This document shows, piece by piece, positions 5,117 to 5,481 of a DNA stretch of 5,481 bases. The DNA is taken from positions 365 to 5,845 of the forward strand of contig PLSG01000536.1 of NCBI GenBank assembly GCA_003164155.1. The letters are read 5' to 3'. Made by a program: the position numbers and the translations under genes. Source of the DNA: Parachlamydiaceae bacterium (GTDB taxonomy: Bacteria > Chlamydiota > Chlamydiia > Chlamydiales > Parachlamydiaceae). Position 1 is the first letter of the stretch. Every line of letters begins with the position of its first letter. The notes under the pieces are model-generated. The model searched no databases and was not told the origin of the DNA. It saw nothing but the letters and a program-made list of their open reading frames with translations.

Positions 5117-5153
5117 GATCTAAATCTTTAGAAGGAGATCGCATTTTCATGCG
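5117..5153 (-). promoter_or_regulatory. Structured leader of rpmJ: GNRA hairpin plus GATC-flanked stem
   Basis: On the minus strand CGCAT-GAAA-ATGCG (5153-5140) is a 5-bp hairpin with a GNRA-type tetraloop. Next to it GATCT (5140-5136) can pair with AGATC (5121-5117) around a further short CTAA/TTAG match, sharing one base with the first hairpin. Both lie in the predicted 5' leader. They might serve RNA stability or ribosomal-protein feedback; the stems are short, so function is speculative. Confidence 0.35.
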
Positions 5154-5169
5154 TTCAATTTATCCTATG

Positions 5170-5198
5170 TTTATAGGGGATTGCGCATTTCTTTTCAA
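5170..5198 (-). promoter_or_regulatory. Sigma70-type promoter for rpmJ-rpsN
   Basis: On the minus strand TTGAAA (5198-5193) is followed by exactly 17 bases and TATAAA (5175-5170), 5 of 6 matches to each consensus hexamer. Initiation would fall near 5163, giving a leader of about 84 bases before the rpmJ ATG. This is the best promoter match I found in the window. Confidence 0.65.
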
Positions 5199-5339
5199 CC
5201 GCTTTTTCGCGTTTTCTGTTTTTTTTAGCTAATCGTCACTGTGCGATAGGTGTCAGAAGGCTTTTTTTGTCGAATGGTAAATGCAGAATCCTTTTCCTCG
5301 GTCAAGCATTGTGCAGGATTGGATCGTGAATGAAATTAC
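5199..5339. other. Intergenic stretch with no recognised gene
   Basis: Together with the rpmJ promoter and leader and the repeat array to the right, this forms a gene-free region of about 400 bases (5080-5481). This part is T-rich on the plus strand, with poly-T runs near 5218-5226 and 5262-5268. I see no stem preceding those runs that would make a convincing terminator, no tRNA, and no coding frame with family resemblance. Confidence 0.5.
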
Positions 5340-5481
5340 AGGATGGAAAGGATAAAGAACAAGATGGGAAAGATGAGGAACAAGCTAAGACAGAGCGCAG
5401 GTCCCTCCTGTTTTTATCCTCCTTGTACAGTCCCTTATCCTTCCCATCTTGTTCTGATCCTTTCCATCTTGTTCTTATCCT
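5340..5481. repeat. Degenerate ~20-bp tandem repeats arranged as a long inverted repeat (continues past right edge)
   Basis: The minus strand from 5481 reads a series of units near AGGATAAGAACAAGATGGRA: two good copies (5481-5462 and 5461-5442), then two decayed ones starting AGGATAAGGGACTG and AGGATAAAAACAGG. The plus strand from 5340 reads similar units: AGGATGGAA, AGGATAAAGAACAAGATGGG, then a decayed AAGATGAGGAACAAG. The two arms are therefore complementary. GATGGAAAGGAT (5342-5353) pairs perfectly with 5457-5468, and after a one-base bulge GAACAAGATGGGAA continues the stem. The centre is about 5385-5427. The arms are purine-rich on one strand each. It could be a large hairpin-forming non-autonomous element or an inverted minisatellite; the right boundary is outside the window. 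Confidence 0.75.

Noticed and set aside
5149..5232. 27-codon plus-strand ORF (MRSIYPMFIGDCAF...) with GAAGGAG 11 bases upstream
   Set aside because: It lies antisense to the rpmJ promoter and leader, has no recognisable family, is dominated by Phe from T-rich DNA, and its Shine-Dalgarno spacing is long. A chance ORF is more likely.
5302..5481. Open minus-strand frame of 59 codons entering from the right edge and ending at 5302-5304
   Set aside because: Two thirds of it is the inverted repeat, the opposite strand is open as well, and the peptide is low-complexity without family resemblance. It could be the tail of a gene outside the window, but nothing here supports that.
5343..5481. Open plus-strand frame beginning ATGGAAAGG and running to the edge
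   Set aside because: It is made of the same repeat units and has no good ribosome-binding site; openness follows from repeat composition.

Overview
This window most likely comes from a chlamydia-related bacterium (order Chlamydiales, environmental or Parachlamydiales-type). The main evidence is the rpmJ-rpsN pair on the right: a 45-residue, cysteine-free L36 and a 101-residue long-type S14, both close to the chlamydial proteins I remember. The lineage is inferred from recall, not from a search. Base composition is moderate, and genes are packed tightly with short gaps or 8-bp overlaps.

Left block, minus strand (1-1296): an Asp23/Gls24-family protein, then a two-TM membrane protein with an AmaP-like layout, then the N-terminal 78 codons of an MnmM/YtqB-like SAM methyltransferase that runs off the left edge. 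Strong Shine-Dalgarno sequences precede the first two genes, and the third overlaps the second by 8 bp. This looks like one operon pairing a cytoplasmic Asp23 protein with its likely membrane anchor.

Divergent intergenic region (1297-1707): no gene. It holds three copies of a palindrome with TCAGATC...GATCTGA arms and an asymmetric GAGGAACC loop. One copy stands alone (1333-1380). The other two are inverted relative to each other and form the ends of a 184-bp inverted-repeat, MITE-like element (1517-1700), which ends 7 bp before the next start codon. A candidate promoter for the Asp23 operon and a small TATACA/TGTATA dyad lie between them.

Central block, plus strand (1708-4450): a membrane-anchored GYF_2 (DUF4339) protein, then a fusion of a 2H phosphoesterase (ThpR/LigT-like) with a shortened archease, then RtcB RNA ligase. 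The fusion and rtcB overlap by 8 bp. Archease is the known activator of RtcB, so this is an RNA-repair or RNA-splicing module. Unusually, an enzyme family that acts on 2',3'-cyclic phosphate ends is covalently joined to the ligase's cofactor.

Right block, minus strand (4532-5198): rpmJ then rpsN, with a good sigma70-type promoter upstream and a strong intrinsic terminator downstream. They converge on rtcB. The last part (5199-5481) has no convincing gene. It contains degenerate roughly 20-bp tandem repeats arranged as a long inverted repeat that continues to the window edge.
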